NCBI RefSeq assembly: GCF_014648055.1
Contig: NZ_BMQJ01000012.1
Span: forward strand, 62,001-126,000
Direction of reading: 5' to 3'
DNA length: 64,000 nucleotides
Source: Streptosporangium pseudovulgare
Lineage (GTDB): Bacteria > Actinomycetota > Actinomycetes > Streptosporangiales > Streptosporangiaceae
Shown: piece by piece, positions 23,152-31,886 of the stretch
Position numbering within the stretch: position 1 is the first letter of the stretch
Layout of the letters: each line of letters starts with the position of its first letter
Program-made: the position numbers and the translations under genes
The notes under the pieces: model-generated
Database searches by the model: none
What the model was told of the DNA's origin: nothing
The model's input: the letters and a program-made list of their open reading frames with translations, nothing else

Positions 23152-24113
23152 CCGCGGGCGGGCCGGGCGCGGGGCCGCACACGCCCGGCCCCGCCGCGGG
23201 GCGGCCGGCGCGGCGGGACGAAGGAGTGCGGTGGCGGCTCTCGGCCTCGGCCGCCTGCGCGCTGGTCGCCGCGGTCCTGGCGGCCGCGCAGGTCCTCGTC
23301 GCGCACCGCCTCGGCGTCAACGACTGGACGGTCAGGGGAGGCTCGTACGCGGAGTACGTCGACTGGGACCACCCGCTGACCCGGTCCACGTGGTATCCCG
23401 CCGCCTCAACACTGATCGCCTCCATGATCACCCACCGCCTGTTCCGGCGCGCGCCGTGGTCCTGGAGGTGGCTGCCGCCGGCGGCCTGGCTCGGCTCCTG
23501 CTTGACCGCCGGCCCGCTCCTGTACGGCCTGGCGTCGGCGGCGCCGGAGGCCGGCATCGGCTCCGGCCCGTCCGCGGCGGTCCGGGCGGTGGCCGTCGGC
23601 GGCGTGATCGGCCTCGTCGCGGCGATGGTGGCACTGCGGCGCCGGGAGGCCGGAGCCGGCCTTGTGACCTACATCCTGTGGGTCTCCCTCCTGGAGTTCG
23701 CCAGGCCCTGGTGGTGGGACAGGGCGCCGGCCTTCGATCCCATGCTCACGGAGGAGGTGTGGGCCGGCGGTTCCGGTGATCGCGTGGTGCGGGCGTCGTT
23801 CCTCGAGGCCGGCGGGATCACCGCCGGGCTGATCGGGCCGGTCGTGGTCAGCGGCGTCGTCGCGGTGTGGGCGGCGGCGCGGTACGGCCGGAGGCGGAGC
23901 GGGGTGATCGCGGGCGTGGCCGGCCCGCTTCTGCTCTGCTCCGTATATCTCACGATCGATCCGGGCTGGGGCGATCAGGACAGCGTCCAGGCCGCCCTGT
24001 GCTGGTACGCCTTCCTGGCGGTGCCGATCGGGCTGTGCTCCGCCACGATCGCCGCCACCCTCGCCGGGGCCGTCGCGCGGCGGGTCGGGGCCGACGCCCG
24101 GCGGACACGGTGA
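23148..24113 (+). CDS. Multi-pass membrane protein coupled to acs
   Basis: 321 residues with about seven hydrophobic segments (for example [60 protein letters not shown] and [10 protein letters not shown]). The GTG overlaps the acs stop, so it is translationally coupled to acetate activation. No family motif is recognised. A link to acetate uptake or membrane homeostasis is conjecture from coupling alone. Confidence 0.75.
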   Translation: MTAGGPGAGPHTPGPAAGRPARRDEGVRWRLSASAACALVAAVLAAAQVLVAHRLGVNDWTVRGGSYAEYVDWDHPLTRSTWYPAASTLIASMITHRLFRRAPWSWRWLPPAAWLGSCLTAGPLLYGLASAAPEAGIGSGPSAAVRAVAVGGVIGLVAAMVALRRREAGAGLVTYILWVSLLEFARPWWWDRAPAFDPMLTEEVWAGGSGDRVVRASFLEAGGITAGLIGPVVVSGVVAVWAAARYGRRRSGVIAGVAGPLLLCSVYLTIDPGWGDQDSVQAALCWYAFLAVPIGLCSATIAATLAGAVARRVGADARRTR

Positions 24114-24140
24114 GTCGGTGAGCATTTCGCGCCCTGGGTA

Positions 24141-24206
24141 GGCTGGCGGGCAGGTGTGCCGGGAAGTCTGGTCGGCCGGTGGGGGAACGGCCTCCGCCGC
24201 GTTGCC
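24141..24206 (+). promoter_or_regulatory. Possible structured leader of nhaA
   Basis: The 65 bases before the nhaA ribosome binding site contain GGTGTGCCGGGAAGTCTGG, then GGCC-loop-GGCC and a free AGGAGG. From memory a similar GCCGGGAAGTCTGGTCGGC element is frequent ahead of actinobacterial nhaA genes, which hints at an ion-responsive RNA. This recollection is unverified. Confidence 0.35.
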
Positions 24207-24216
24207 AGGAGGTCCC

Positions 24217-25479
24217 ATGCGCCGTTCCACGCGCCGTCCCGTGCGCCGTCCCGCCGAGGTCTGGCCCTTCGGGCCCACCATCCGGTACAGCCGCCAGGTC
24301 GCCGAGGCGCTGCGCACCGAGACCGTCGGCGGCGTCGTCATGCTGCTGGCCGCCGTCGCCGCGCTGGTCTGGGCCAACGTCTCCCACGACTCCTACGAGG
24401 CGCTGCGCGCCGCCTCCTTCGGCCCGGGGGCCCTGCACCTGGACCTGGAGCTGTACCGGTGGGCCCAGCACGGCCTGCTCGCGATCTTCTTCTTCGTCGC
24501 CGGCGTCGAGGTCAAGGAGGAGTTCGTCCACGGCGAGCTCGCCAACCTCCGCAAGGCCGCGCTGCCCGTCATCGCGGCGATCGCCGGAATGATCGTGCCG
24601 GCCCTGGTGTACCTCGCGGTGAGCCGGGGCGCGCCGGACGCGGGCCGCGGCTGGGCCATCCCCACCGCCACCGACATCGCCTTCGCCCTCGCCGTGCTCG
24701 CCGTGACGGCGAGCGCGATGCCGGCCGCGCTCCGGGCGTTCCTGCTGACCTGCGCCGTCGTGGACGACCTCGGCGCGATCACCGTCATCGCCGTCTTCTT
24801 CAGCCACGACCTGAACCTCCTCGCCCTGCTGGCCGGGGCGTTGATCATCGCCCTGTACGGCCTGCTCCAGGCCCGCCGGGTCCGCGGCCTGTGGATCTAC
24901 CTCCCGCTCGCCCTGTCCGCCTGGTACGCCGTGGAGATCAGTGGTGTTCACCCGACCGTCGCCGGGGTAGCGCTGGGACTGATGACGCGAGTGCACGCCG
25001 CACCGGGCGAGACGGGCTCCCCCGCCGAACGGGCCGACCACCGGATCCGCCCCCTCTCGGCGGGCCTCGCGGTGCCCGTGTTCGCGCTGCTGTCCGCCGG
25101 GGTCCCGCTCGACCTGGCCGGACTGGGCGACGCGGCCGGTGACCGGGTGGTGATCGGCGTGGTCGCGGGCCTGGTCGCCGGCAAGTTCCTCGGCGTCTTC
25201 GGCGGCGCCTGGCTGGCCGTACGGCTCGGCCTGGCGAGGCTCGCGGAGGAGCTGAGCTGGCGGGACATGGCGGCCGTGTCCACCCTGGCGGGAATCGGGT
25301 TCACCGTTTCCCTGCTCATCGGTGACCTGGCCTACGGCGACGACCCGGGGCGGGCGAACGCCGTGACCGTCGGCGTGCTGACGGCGAGCCTCGTCGCCTC
25401 CGTCCTGGCGGCGATCCTGCTCAGGGTGCGCGTGCGCGAACACTCCGCACGCAGGATGATGGTCGACACCGGCCCTTGA
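24217..25479 (+). CDS. nhaA: Na+/H+ antiporter NhaA
   Basis: 420 residues from ATG 24217 with a perfect AGGAGG seven bases ahead; an upstream in-frame start would lack one. Twelve or so membrane helices are visible. The unwound-helix motif PTATDIAFALAVLA and the paired aspartates CAVVDDLGAITVIAVFF (E. coli D163/D164) needed for Na+/H+ exchange are intact, as is STLAGIGFTVSLLIG near the end. It extrudes Na+ in exchange for protons to control pH and salt. The leader before it may be regulatory. Confidence 0.93.
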   Translation: MRRSTRRPVRRPAEVWPFGPTIRYSRQVAEALRTETVGGVVMLLAAVAALVWANVSHDSYEALRAASFGPGALHLDLELYRWAQHGLLAIFFFVAGVEVKEEFVHGELANLRKAALPVIAAIAGMIVPALVYLAVSRGAPDAGRGWAIPTATDIAFALAVLAVTASAMPAALRAFLLTCAVVDDLGAITVIAVFFSHDLNLLALLAGALIIALYGLLQARRVRGLWIYLPLALSAWYAVEISGVHPTVAGVALGLMTRVHAAPGETGSPAERADHRIRPLSAGLAVPVFALLSAGVPLDLAGLGDAAGDRVVIGVVAGLVAGKFLGVFGGAWLAVRLGLARLAEELSWRDMAAVSTLAGIGFTVSLLIGDLAYGDDPGRANAVTVGVLTASLVASVLAAILLRVRVREHSARRMMVDTGP

Positions 25480-25493
25480 TTGGAGACCCCTAG

Positions 25494-25967
25494 ATGACAC
25501 AGATCCCATCCGCGGAACCACAGGAGGAGTCGCTGGGCTCGCTGGTCGCCGCGGCCACCGACCAGATCTCCACCCTGGTCCGCGCCGAGATCGAGCTGGC
25601 CAAGTCCGAGCTCAAGTTCGACGCCAAGCGGGCCGGCGTGGCGGGCGGCCTGTTCGGCGCCGCCGCGTTCATGGCCCACCTGTGCCTGATCCTGGCCTCG
25701 TTCGCCATCGCCTACGGCCTGGTCGCCCTCGGCGTCTGGACGTGGCTGGCGTTCGCGATCGTCACGGTGTTCTACCTTCTGGTGGCGGCCCTGTTCGTCT
25801 ACCTCGGCATCCGCCGACTCAAGGGCCTGACCGGGATGAAACGGACGCTGCACTCGCTGAAGACGCTCAAGGGCGGCGAGAGCGACCTTCCGGTCGCCGC
25901 CGCGCCCGCCCCTCCGACCGCGGGCCAGGTCGGATCGCACCGTGAGCCGGTGAGCCGGGACCTGTGA
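25494..25967 (+). CDS. DUF1469/holin-X family membrane protein
   Basis: 157 residues. An amphipathic N-terminus (SLGSLVAAATDQISTLVRAE, then IELAKSELKFDAKRAGVAGG) precedes two transmembrane helices (LFGAAAFMAHLCLILASFAI and FAIVTVFYLLVAALFVYLGI), the plan of the phage-holin-superfamily-III/DUF1469 group. These are chromosomal proteins of unknown role, not lysis genes. It starts 14 bases after nhaA, and its stop overlaps the hydrolase start, so the three may share a transcript. A similar gene (Rv3669) lies between acs and ephE in mycobacteria. Confidence 0.85.
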   Translation: MTQIPSAEPQEESLGSLVAAATDQISTLVRAEIELAKSELKFDAKRAGVAGGLFGAAAFMAHLCLILASFAIAYGLVALGVWTWLAFAIVTVFYLLVAALFVYLGIRRLKGLTGMKRTLHSLKTLKGGESDLPVAAAPAPPTAGQVGSHREPVSRDL

Positions 25968-26887
25968 GCGCCCCCGACGAGTCCCTCGTACAGGTCGAAG
26001 GCCCCTGGACCCACCGGTCGGTACACGCCGGCGGGACCCGCTTCCACGTGGTGGAGGCCGGTGAGGGGCCGCTCGTGCTGCTGCTGCACGGGTTCCCGCA
26101 GTTCTGGTGGACCTGGCGCAACCAGCTCGTCTCGCTGCCCGCGGCGGGGTACCGCGCCGTCGCCGTCGACCTGCGCGGCTACGGCGGCAGCGACAAGCCG
26201 CCGCGCGGCTACGACCTGCCCACCCTGGCCGGTGACGCGGCCGGGCTGATCCGGGCGCTGGGCGAGAGTGGCGCCGTCGTGGTCGGCCACGACTGGGGCG
26301 GGCTGCTGGCCTGGACGATGGCGGTGTGCGACCCCAAGGCGGTCCTGCGGCTGGTCACGGTGTCCGCCCCGCACCCGCGCAGGCTCCGCGCGGCCCTGTT
26401 CGGCGAGCCGTTCGGCCAGCTGCGGGCGGCCTCCTACGCGCTGGGCTTCCAGCTTCCGTTCCTGCCCGAGCGCCGCCTGGTGGCCAGGGGCGGTGCGAAG
26501 GTGGGCCGGATGCTCGACGAGTGGTCGGGGCCGGGCTGGCCGGAGGAGGACGTGGCGAGGACCTACCGCGAGGTGTTCCGCATCCCCACGGTCTCCCACT
26601 GCGCGGTGGAGTACCACCGTTGGTTCGCCCGTTCCCAGCTCCGCCCCGACGGGCTGCGGTACGCCAGGATGATGCGGAAGGGGATCGACGCGCCCACGCT
26701 GCAGCTGCACGGCGCGCTGGACCCCCACGCCCTGCCGCGCACCGCCCACGGCTCCGGCCGCTACGTGACCGGACCGTACCGGTGGCGGATGATCGACGGC
26801 GCCGGGCACTTCCCGCACGAGGAGCGCCCGGAGGAGTTCGACGCCGAGGTCATCCCGTGGCTGGCCGACCCGGAGCCCGGCCGGTGA
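25964..26887 (+). CDS. Alpha/beta hydrolase, epoxide-hydrolase-like
   Basis: 307 residues from a GTG overlapping the previous stop. The oxyanion motif HGFPQFWWTWRNQL, the nucleophile elbow VVGHDWGG with Asp in place of Ser, and the late His in GAGHFPHEERPEEF give the Asp/Asp-or-Glu/His type triad of epoxide hydrolases and haloalkane dehalogenases. A cap region lies at about 135-220. Mycobacterial EphE (Rv3670) occupies the same position, supporting epoxide hydrolysis, but the substrate is not known. Confidence 0.85.
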   Translation: MSAPDESLVQVEGPWTHRSVHAGGTRFHVVEAGEGPLVLLLHGFPQFWWTWRNQLVSLPAAGYRAVAVDLRGYGGSDKPPRGYDLPTLAGDAAGLIRALGESGAVVVGHDWGGLLAWTMAVCDPKAVLRLVTVSAPHPRRLRAALFGEPFGQLRAASYALGFQLPFLPERRLVARGGAKVGRMLDEWSGPGWPEEDVARTYREVFRIPTVSHCAVEYHRWFARSQLRPDGLRYARMMRKGIDAPTLQLHGALDPHALPRTAHGSGRYVTGPYRWRMIDGAGHFPHEERPEEFDAEVIPWLADPEPGR

Positions 26888-26948
26888 CCCCGCGCGACCG
26901 CGACCCCGGGGCGTCCCCGGCCCGCCGTACGGCGAAGGGGCCGGGCCG

Positions 26949-27404
26949 GTGATCCCCAGAGACCGCGACCCGGAGGGGCGGCCACGCAACCGGCGGCCCC
27001 GGGACGCCTTCGGCAGGCCGCTGCCGCACGGCGCCGAGGGCGTCGAGCGGATCCCCGACGACTACGCGCCGAGCGCCGCCGAAGCCCTGTCCGAGGCGCG
27101 GCGGCTGCTCGGCGAGGGCCGGCCGTTCCACGCCCACGAGGTGTTCGAGGGCCGGTGGAAGAACTCCCCGGCCGGGGAGCGGGAGCTGTGGCAGGGGCTG
27201 GCGCAGATCTGTGTCGGTCTCACCCACCTCCAGCGCGGCAACCGGCGCGGGGCCGCGGCGCTGCTCGCCCGGGGGGCGGACCGGATCGAGGGGTACGGCG
27301 CGCCGTACGAGGACATCGCCCGGACCGCCCGGACCTTGGAGGACGCGGACGCCGGGGCGGCCGTCGCCGCGGTCCGGGACCTCCTCGAAGCACCCGGGCA
27401 CTGA
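26949..27404 (+). CDS. DUF309 protein
   Basis: 151 residues. The core after residue 45 has RPFHAHEVFEGRWKNSP followed by ERELWQGLAQICVGLTHLQR, the signature HxxHExFExxW and LWQGL of DUF309, a small all-helical family with a possible metal site and no proven reaction. The first 35 residues are Arg/Pro-rich. The GTG overlaps the end of a 22-codon frame that begins at 26884 and resembles the start of this same gene, apparently a small duplication. It follows the hydrolase on the same strand. Confidence 0.85.
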   Translation: MIPRDRDPEGRPRNRRPRDAFGRPLPHGAEGVERIPDDYAPSAAEALSEARRLLGEGRPFHAHEVFEGRWKNSPAGERELWQGLAQICVGLTHLQRGNRRGAAALLARGADRIEGYGAPYEDIARTARTLEDADAGAAVAAVRDLLEAPGH

Positions 27405-27513
27405 GGGGCCGGGGACCTCCGAAGCCCGGTGGTCCGGGGATCCTCCACGGAAGGCGCCGACGACCCGCCGGGCGGCCCGTCTTCCGGTGGCCGCCGGGAG
27501 CCGGGTTCCGGGA

Positions 27514-28716
27514 TCAGCCGCCGCTCTGGTCGCACTCCTGGGTGCTGACCCGGTTGACCAGCCGCGAGCCGTCCTGGGCGTCCGGCGTGACCTCGGCGGC
27601 GGTGAGGACGTATCCGGTCTCACGCTGGTCGAGGGCCGCGGCGAAGACGACGCCGTAGACCTTGCCCTCGGGGGAGAGCAGCGGGCCGCCGGAGTTGCCC
27701 TGCCGTACCAGGCCGCGGATCGCGTAGACGTCGCGGAAGACGGTCTTGCGGTCGTAGATGTCGGGGCCCTTGGCCTTCTGCTGGCCCCGGATGCGGGCGA
27801 CGTTGGGCGTGAAGCCGTGGCCGTGCGGGAAGCCCGCGACGATGGCGTCGTCGCCCTTCTCGGCGGTGCCGTCGAAGCGCAGGACCGGCAGGTTCAGGCC
27901 GGGGACGTAGAGGATCGCGATGTCCCGGTCGGGGTTGTAGAGCACGACCCTGGCGTCGTGGACGTTGTTGAGGTAGTCGGTGACCTGCAGGCCCTGGTCG
28001 ACGCCCGCGACCACGTGGGCGTTGGTCATGATCCGGTTCTGGGAGTAGACGAAGCCGGTGCCCTCGATGTGCCTGCGGCAGCTCGTGGCGATGCCCTGGA
28101 CCTTGACGATGCCCCGGCGGGCCCGCGAGAGCTGCGAGCCCTTCAGCACGCCCTGGTCGGGCGGCGGCACCTCGACGAACTGGCCCGCCCCTATGGCGTC
28201 GAAGACCTTGGGGAAGCCGGAGGTGTCGATGAAGTTCTTGAACGGCTTCTGGAAGTCCTTCGCCGCGGTCGGCAGCGCCTGGTCGACGGTGCTGATCAGC
28301 AGCGACTTGTTGACCTGCTCGCTGAGCAGCGTGAACTGCGAGGAGGTCAGCAGTGACCCGATCAGCCAGGCGGTGACCAGCACCGAGAACGCGCTGGCGA
28401 AGGTGCCGCCCACCGCGTCGACGACCTTCGCCGGCTCCCAGGTGACGTGGCTGCGGACCACCGCGCCGATCGTCGAGGAGGCGAACTGCCCGATGGTCGC
28501 GCTGAGGAACACGATGACGATGGCGAGCAGCGCCCGCTCGGTGTCCCCGTCGACCACGGCGGCCGCGATCGGCGGGGCGATGAACATGCCCAGCAGCCCT
28601 CCGCCGACGAATCCGACGAAGCTCAGCGCCCCGATGATGAACCCCTGCCGGTATCCCGACACCGCGAAGGCCACCATCAGTGCGATCAGGATAAGGTCGA
28701 GGAGATCACCACTCAC
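27514..28716 (-). CDS. marP: MarP-like membrane-anchored serine protease
   Basis: 400 residues from GTG 28716; a longer frame upstream would be out of line with the family. The first 170 residues are a CvpA-type domain with four membrane helices (LILIALMVAFAVSGYRQGFI, GLLGMFIAPPIAAAV and others). The C-terminal chymotrypsin-like domain carries His (TNAHVVAGV), Asp (NPDRDIAILYV) and Ser (VRQGNSGGPLLSPEG), with cysteines positioned for the disulfide seen in M. tuberculosis MarP (Rv3671c). That protease protects cells against acid and works on cell-wall hydrolases outside the membrane. The same job is likely here. Confidence 0.9.
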   Translation of the reverse strand: MSGDLLDLILIALMVAFAVSGYRQGFIIGALSFVGFVGGGLLGMFIAPPIAAAVVDGDTERALLAIVIVFLSATIGQFASSTIGAVVRSHVTWEPAKVVDAVGGTFASAFSVLVTAWLIGSLLTSSQFTLLSEQVNKSLLISTVDQALPTAAKDFQKPFKNFIDTSGFPKVFDAIGAGQFVEVPPPDQGVLKGSQLSRARRGIVKVQGIATSCRRHIEGTGFVYSQNRIMTNAHVVAGVDQGLQVTDYLNNVHDARVVLYNPDRDIAILYVPGLNLPVLRFDGTAEKGDDAIVAGFPHGHGFTPNVARIRGQQKAKGPDIYDRKTVFRDVYAIRGLVRQGNSGGPLLSPEGKVYGVVFAAALDQRETGYVLTAAEVTPDAQDGSRLVNRVSTQECDQSGG

Positions 28717-28788
28717 CCCTTTACGGTATCCACCGACCGGCCCGCGCGTGCACTCCTTCGGTGACGTGCGGCCCGTTATCGTGGCCGT

Positions 28789-29331
28789 ATGGCAACGATC
28801 GGGGGGTCGGCGCCCGTGGCGGCACTGATAGAGACCGCGCTGCGGGACCAGGACGACGGCGAGGTCCGCTGGCACGTGATCGGGCTGCTGGGCGAGCGGC
28901 ACGACCTGGAGACCCTCGCCGCGGCGCGGCGGCTGTGCGACGGCGGGACGGTGGCCGAGCGGACGCTCGGGGCCGACATCCTAGGCCGCCTGGGCCTCAC
29001 CGACCGCAGCCTGCCCATCCTGCGCGCGCTGGCCGCCCGCGAGGAGGACCGGACGGTCCTGTACTCGGTGCTGATCGCCTTCGGCCATCTCCACGACCGC
29101 CGCGCGCTGCCGTCGGTGATCCGCCTGAGCGAGCACCCCGATTCCAGGGTGCGGTACGGCGCGGCCTACGCGCTGCCGAACATCGTGGGCAGGCCGCCGG
29201 ACCCCACGGGCCTGACGGCTCTGCGGCGGCTGGCCGCCGACCCCGACGACGACGTGGCCGAGTGGGCCTGCCTGGGCCTGGCGCTGTCGACGGGCGGCGC
29301 GGTCGACGACGCCCGGCCGCCGGCCGGCTGA
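28789..29331 (+). CDS. HEAT-repeat protein
   Basis: 180 residues, divergent from marP. Repeated helical pairs are visible: WHVIGLLGERHDLETLAAAR, ADILGRLGLTDRSLPILRAL, VLIAFGHLHDRRALPSVIRL, AAYALPNIVGR and EWACLGLALS. Short bacterial HEAT proteins act as protein-binding scaffolds or phycobilin-lyase relatives; nothing here selects one. No signal peptide or membrane segment is seen. Confidence 0.8.
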   Translation: MATIGGSAPVAALIETALRDQDDGEVRWHVIGLLGERHDLETLAAARRLCDGGTVAERTLGADILGRLGLTDRSLPILRALAAREEDRTVLYSVLIAFGHLHDRRALPSVIRLSEHPDSRVRYGAAYALPNIVGRPPDPTGLTALRRLAADPDDDVAEWACLGLALSTGGAVDDARPPAG

Positions 29332-29471
29332 ACCGGGGACGGGCGACCGGCGACGAGCAGCGGCGAGGGCGGCGGGCGCCCACCGGCCGACGGGGTCGGC
29401 GGGCGGCCGTCAGGCGACGGCGGGGTCGGCTGCGGGCGGCCGTCAGGCGGCGGCCAGGCGGTGGACGGCGG

Positions 29472-30113
29472 TCAGCGGGCGGCGAGGTTGACGACGTCCG
29501 GGGGGATGTCCTCGATCCGTGAGCGGTCCCAGGGCAGCTCGAACCCCGACCCGGCGAGCACGCCGTCGAGCACTCCCGCGGTGAAGCCCCACACCAGCAG
29601 CCCGCGCACCCGGAACGCCGGGCCGCTGTAGCCGCTCGGGTGGCGCAGCCTGAGACGGTTGACCGGGTCGACCAGCTCGGCCACCGGGACCCGCTCCACC
29701 GACTCCACCTCGTCGGGCGAGGCCGCGTGGACCGCGCACGGGGTGTGCCACCAGCCCAGCACCGGGGTCACCCGGTTGTGGCTGTGCGAGACGTACAGCT
29801 CCGGCATCGTGCCGACCACGTGAACACCCGCCGGGTCCAGGCCGGTCTCCTCCCGCGCCTCGCGCAGCGCGGCGGCGACCGGGCCGCCGTCGACGGGATC
29901 GACCCCACCGCCGGGGAACGCGGGCTGGCCGGCGTGCAGACGCCCGCGCCGGCTGCGCTGGATCAGCAGCACGTCGGGGCCTAGGGGACCCTCACCGAAC
30001 AGCAACAGAACCGCGGCGGCGCGCCCTCCGGAGGCGGGCGGGCGCAGCGTCGGGGGAACGGGCGCCTTGGCGGCTTTCTGGGCGAGGGTTTCCAACCATC
30101 GGGGAACTTCCAC
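29472..30113 (-). CDS. Nudix hydrolase, CoA pyrophosphatase type
   Basis: 213 residues from GTG 30113, which has GGAGG seven bases upstream; an in-frame GTG at 30140 is less well placed. The Nudix box reads GGGVDPVDGGPVAAALREAREETGLD, with the preceding LLIQRSRRGRLHAGQPAFPG typical of the CoA diphosphatase (NudL/PCD1) branch, where the box has GG plus extra residues. Such enzymes split CoA or its oxidised forms. M. tuberculosis Rv3672c lies between marP and nth in the same way. Confidence 0.88.
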   Translation of the reverse strand: MEVPRWLETLAQKAAKAPVPPTLRPPASGGRAAAVLLLFGEGPLGPDVLLIQRSRRGRLHAGQPAFPGGGVDPVDGGPVAAALREAREETGLDPAGVHVVGTMPELYVSHSHNRVTPVLGWWHTPCAVHAASPDEVESVERVPVAELVDPVNRLRLRHPSGYSGPAFRVRGLLVWGFTAGVLDGVLAGSGFELPWDRSRIEDIPPDVVNLAAR

Positions 30114-30156
30114 GGGTACACCTCCGATCTTCTGCAACACTTCGGCCCGGTCCGCT

Positions 30157-30202
30157 GCTTCCCGGGTCCCCGTGGCTTCCCGGGTTCCTGTGGCTTCCCG
30201 AA
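30157..30202. repeat. 18-bp tandem repeat, 2.5 copies
   Basis: GCTTCCCGGGTYCCYGTG at 30157 and 30175 and a partial third copy at 30193, just upstream of the Nudix gene. Confidence 0.6.
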
Positions 30203-30300
30203 GGGTTCACCGGAGCCGGGCAGGACGGGGTCCGAGGGTGCCGGGGTTCTCGCGGGCCCGCCCGGCCTTCCGGCACTCGGACCCTGGCTCTCCCGCACTC

Positions 30301-30344
30301 CGGCCTTCCGGCGCTCCGGCGCTCCGGCGCTCCGGCGCTCCGGC
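30301..30344. repeat. 8-bp tandem repeat CGGCGCTC
   Basis: Four exact copies (30309-30340), flanked by one diverged copy and a half copy, just after the nth stop codon. Confidence 0.75.
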
Positions 30345-30356
30345 GGGGAGAGCGGA

Positions 30357-31076
30357 TCAGGAGAACGGCCCCGGCCGCACCAGCTTTCCGGCCTGGACGG
30401 GGTCGACCGGGCCGATGCCGTACGAGGGGCAGAGGGCCGCGAGCGGGCAGACGCCGCAGGCGGGCTTGCGCGCGTGGCACATGCGGCGGCCGTGCCAGAT
30501 CAGGCGGTGGGACATCATCGTCCAGTCGCGCCTGGGGATCAGCTCCGCCACGACTTTCTCGATCTTCACCGGGTCGGTCTCCGCGGTCCAGCCGAACCGG
30601 CCGGCCAGACGCTGGAAGTGGGTGTCCACGGTGATGCCGGGCACGCCGAACGCGTTGCCCAGCAGAACGTTCGCGGTCTTGCGGCCCACGCCGGGCAACT
30701 TGACGAGGTCGGCGAGCCTGCGGGGGACCTCGCCGCCGTGGCGCTCGCAGACGGCCTGGGCCATGCCGATGATGCTGGCGGCCTTGGCGCGGAAGAAGCC
30801 GGTGGACCGGATCATCTCCTCCAGCTCGGCCCGGTCGGCGGCGGCGTAGTCCTCCGCTGTCCTATATTTCATAAAAAGAGTGGGAGTGACTAGATTGACT
30901 CTTTTGTCAGTGCACTGCGCGGACAGGATCGTCGCGACCAGCAGTTCGAGCGGGTCGCGGAAGTCGAGTTCACAGTGTGCGTCGGGGTAGGTCTCCGCCA
31001 GGATCCGGTCCATTCGCCGGGCACGACGGACCAGGGCGAGCCGGGTCTCACCAGCGGGGATGACGTTGCGGGCCAC
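30357..31076 (-). CDS. nth: Endonuclease III (DNA glycosylase/AP lyase)
   Basis: 239 residues from a GTG. Helix-hairpin-helix with the catalytic lysine is [14 protein letters not shown], the catalytic aspartate lies in [15 protein letters not shown], and the [4Fe-4S] cysteines appear as C-x6-C-x2-C-x5-C near the end ([17 protein letters not shown]). It removes oxidised pyrimidines and cuts the abasic strand in base excision repair. It is divergent from crp across 87 bases, the same pairing as Rv3674c and Rv3676 in M. tuberculosis. Confidence 0.95.
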   Translation of the reverse strand: MARNVIPAGETRLALVRRARRMDRILAETYPDAHCELDFRDPLELLVATILSAQCTDKRVNLVTPTLFMKYRTAEDYAAADRAELEEMIRSTGFFRAKAASIIGMAQAVCERHGGEVPRRLADLVKLPGVGRKTANVLLGNAFGVPGITVDTHFQRLAGRFGWTAETDPVKIEKVVAELIPRRDWTMMSHRLIWHGRRMCHARKPACGVCPLAALCPSYGIGPVDPVQAGKLVRPGPFS

Positions 31077-31163
31077 TCCGACAGCCTACGCGTACGGCCC
31101 CCTTTGGGGCCGCGCGGTGGGATACGTCACAATGACTGCGTGAGCCGTGAAACAGGAGGCACT

Positions 31164-31844
31164 GTGAACACCGACGACGTGCTGGGCAAGGCACCTCTGT
31201 TCGCGGCGCTCGACCGTGAGAGCGCCGCGGCGCTGCGCACGAGCATCTCCGAGGTCACCCTGTCCAAGGGGCAGACGCTCTTCAGCGAGAACGAGACGGG
31301 CGACCGCCTCTACGTGGTGCTCGAAGGCAAGATCAAGCTGTCCAGGACCGCGCCGGACGGCCGGGAGAACCTGCTGAGCGTGCTCGGCCCGGGTGAGATG
31401 TTCGGCGAGCTGTCGCTGTTCGACCCCCGTCCCCGCACCGCCTCCGCCATCGCCCTGACCGACGTCCGGCTGGCCGGCCTCGGGCACGACGACCTGCGTC
31501 CCTGGCTGACGGGCCGCCCCGAGGTCGCCCTGCACCTGCTGCGGGCCCTGGCCCAGCGGCTGCGCCGTACCAACGACGTGCTGGCCGACCTGGTCTTCAC
31601 CGACGTCCCGGGACGGGTCGCCAAGGCGCTGCTCGACCTGGCCGACCGCTTCGGCCAGCGGATCGACGACGGCATCCGCGTCCACCACGACCTCACCCAG
31701 GAGGAGCTGGCCCAGCTCGTCGGCGCCTCCCGGGAGACGGTGAACAAGGCCCTCGCCGACTTCGCCCAGCGCGGCTGGCTGCGGATCGAGGCCAAGGCCG
31801 TGGTCATCCTCGACCTGGAGCGCCTGCACAACCGCTCCCGCTAG
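31164..31844 (+). CDS. crp: Crp/Fnr-family cAMP receptor-type regulator
   Basis: 226 residues from GTG 31164 with AGGAGG five bases ahead. The N-terminal cyclic-nucleotide domain includes GDRLYVVLEGKIKLSR and the phosphate-binding cassette PGEMFGELSLFDPRPRTASA, in which E, R and A match cAMP binders. The C-terminal winged helix has LTQEELAQLVGASRETVNKA. Synteny with Rv3676 and identity in these motifs support a global cAMP-responsive regulator. It is divergent from nth. Confidence 0.93.
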   Translation: MNTDDVLGKAPLFAALDRESAAALRTSISEVTLSKGQTLFSENETGDRLYVVLEGKIKLSRTAPDGRENLLSVLGPGEMFGELSLFDPRPRTASAIALTDVRLAGLGHDDLRPWLTGRPEVALHLLRALAQRLRRTNDVLADLVFTDVPGRVAKALLDLADRFGQRIDDGIRVHHDLTQEELAQLVGASRETVNKALADFAQRGWLRIEAKAVVILDLERLHNRSR

Positions 31845-31886
31845 AACCCGCCGGGGCCGTTGGGACCGTTCCCGTGCCCGGCCCGG

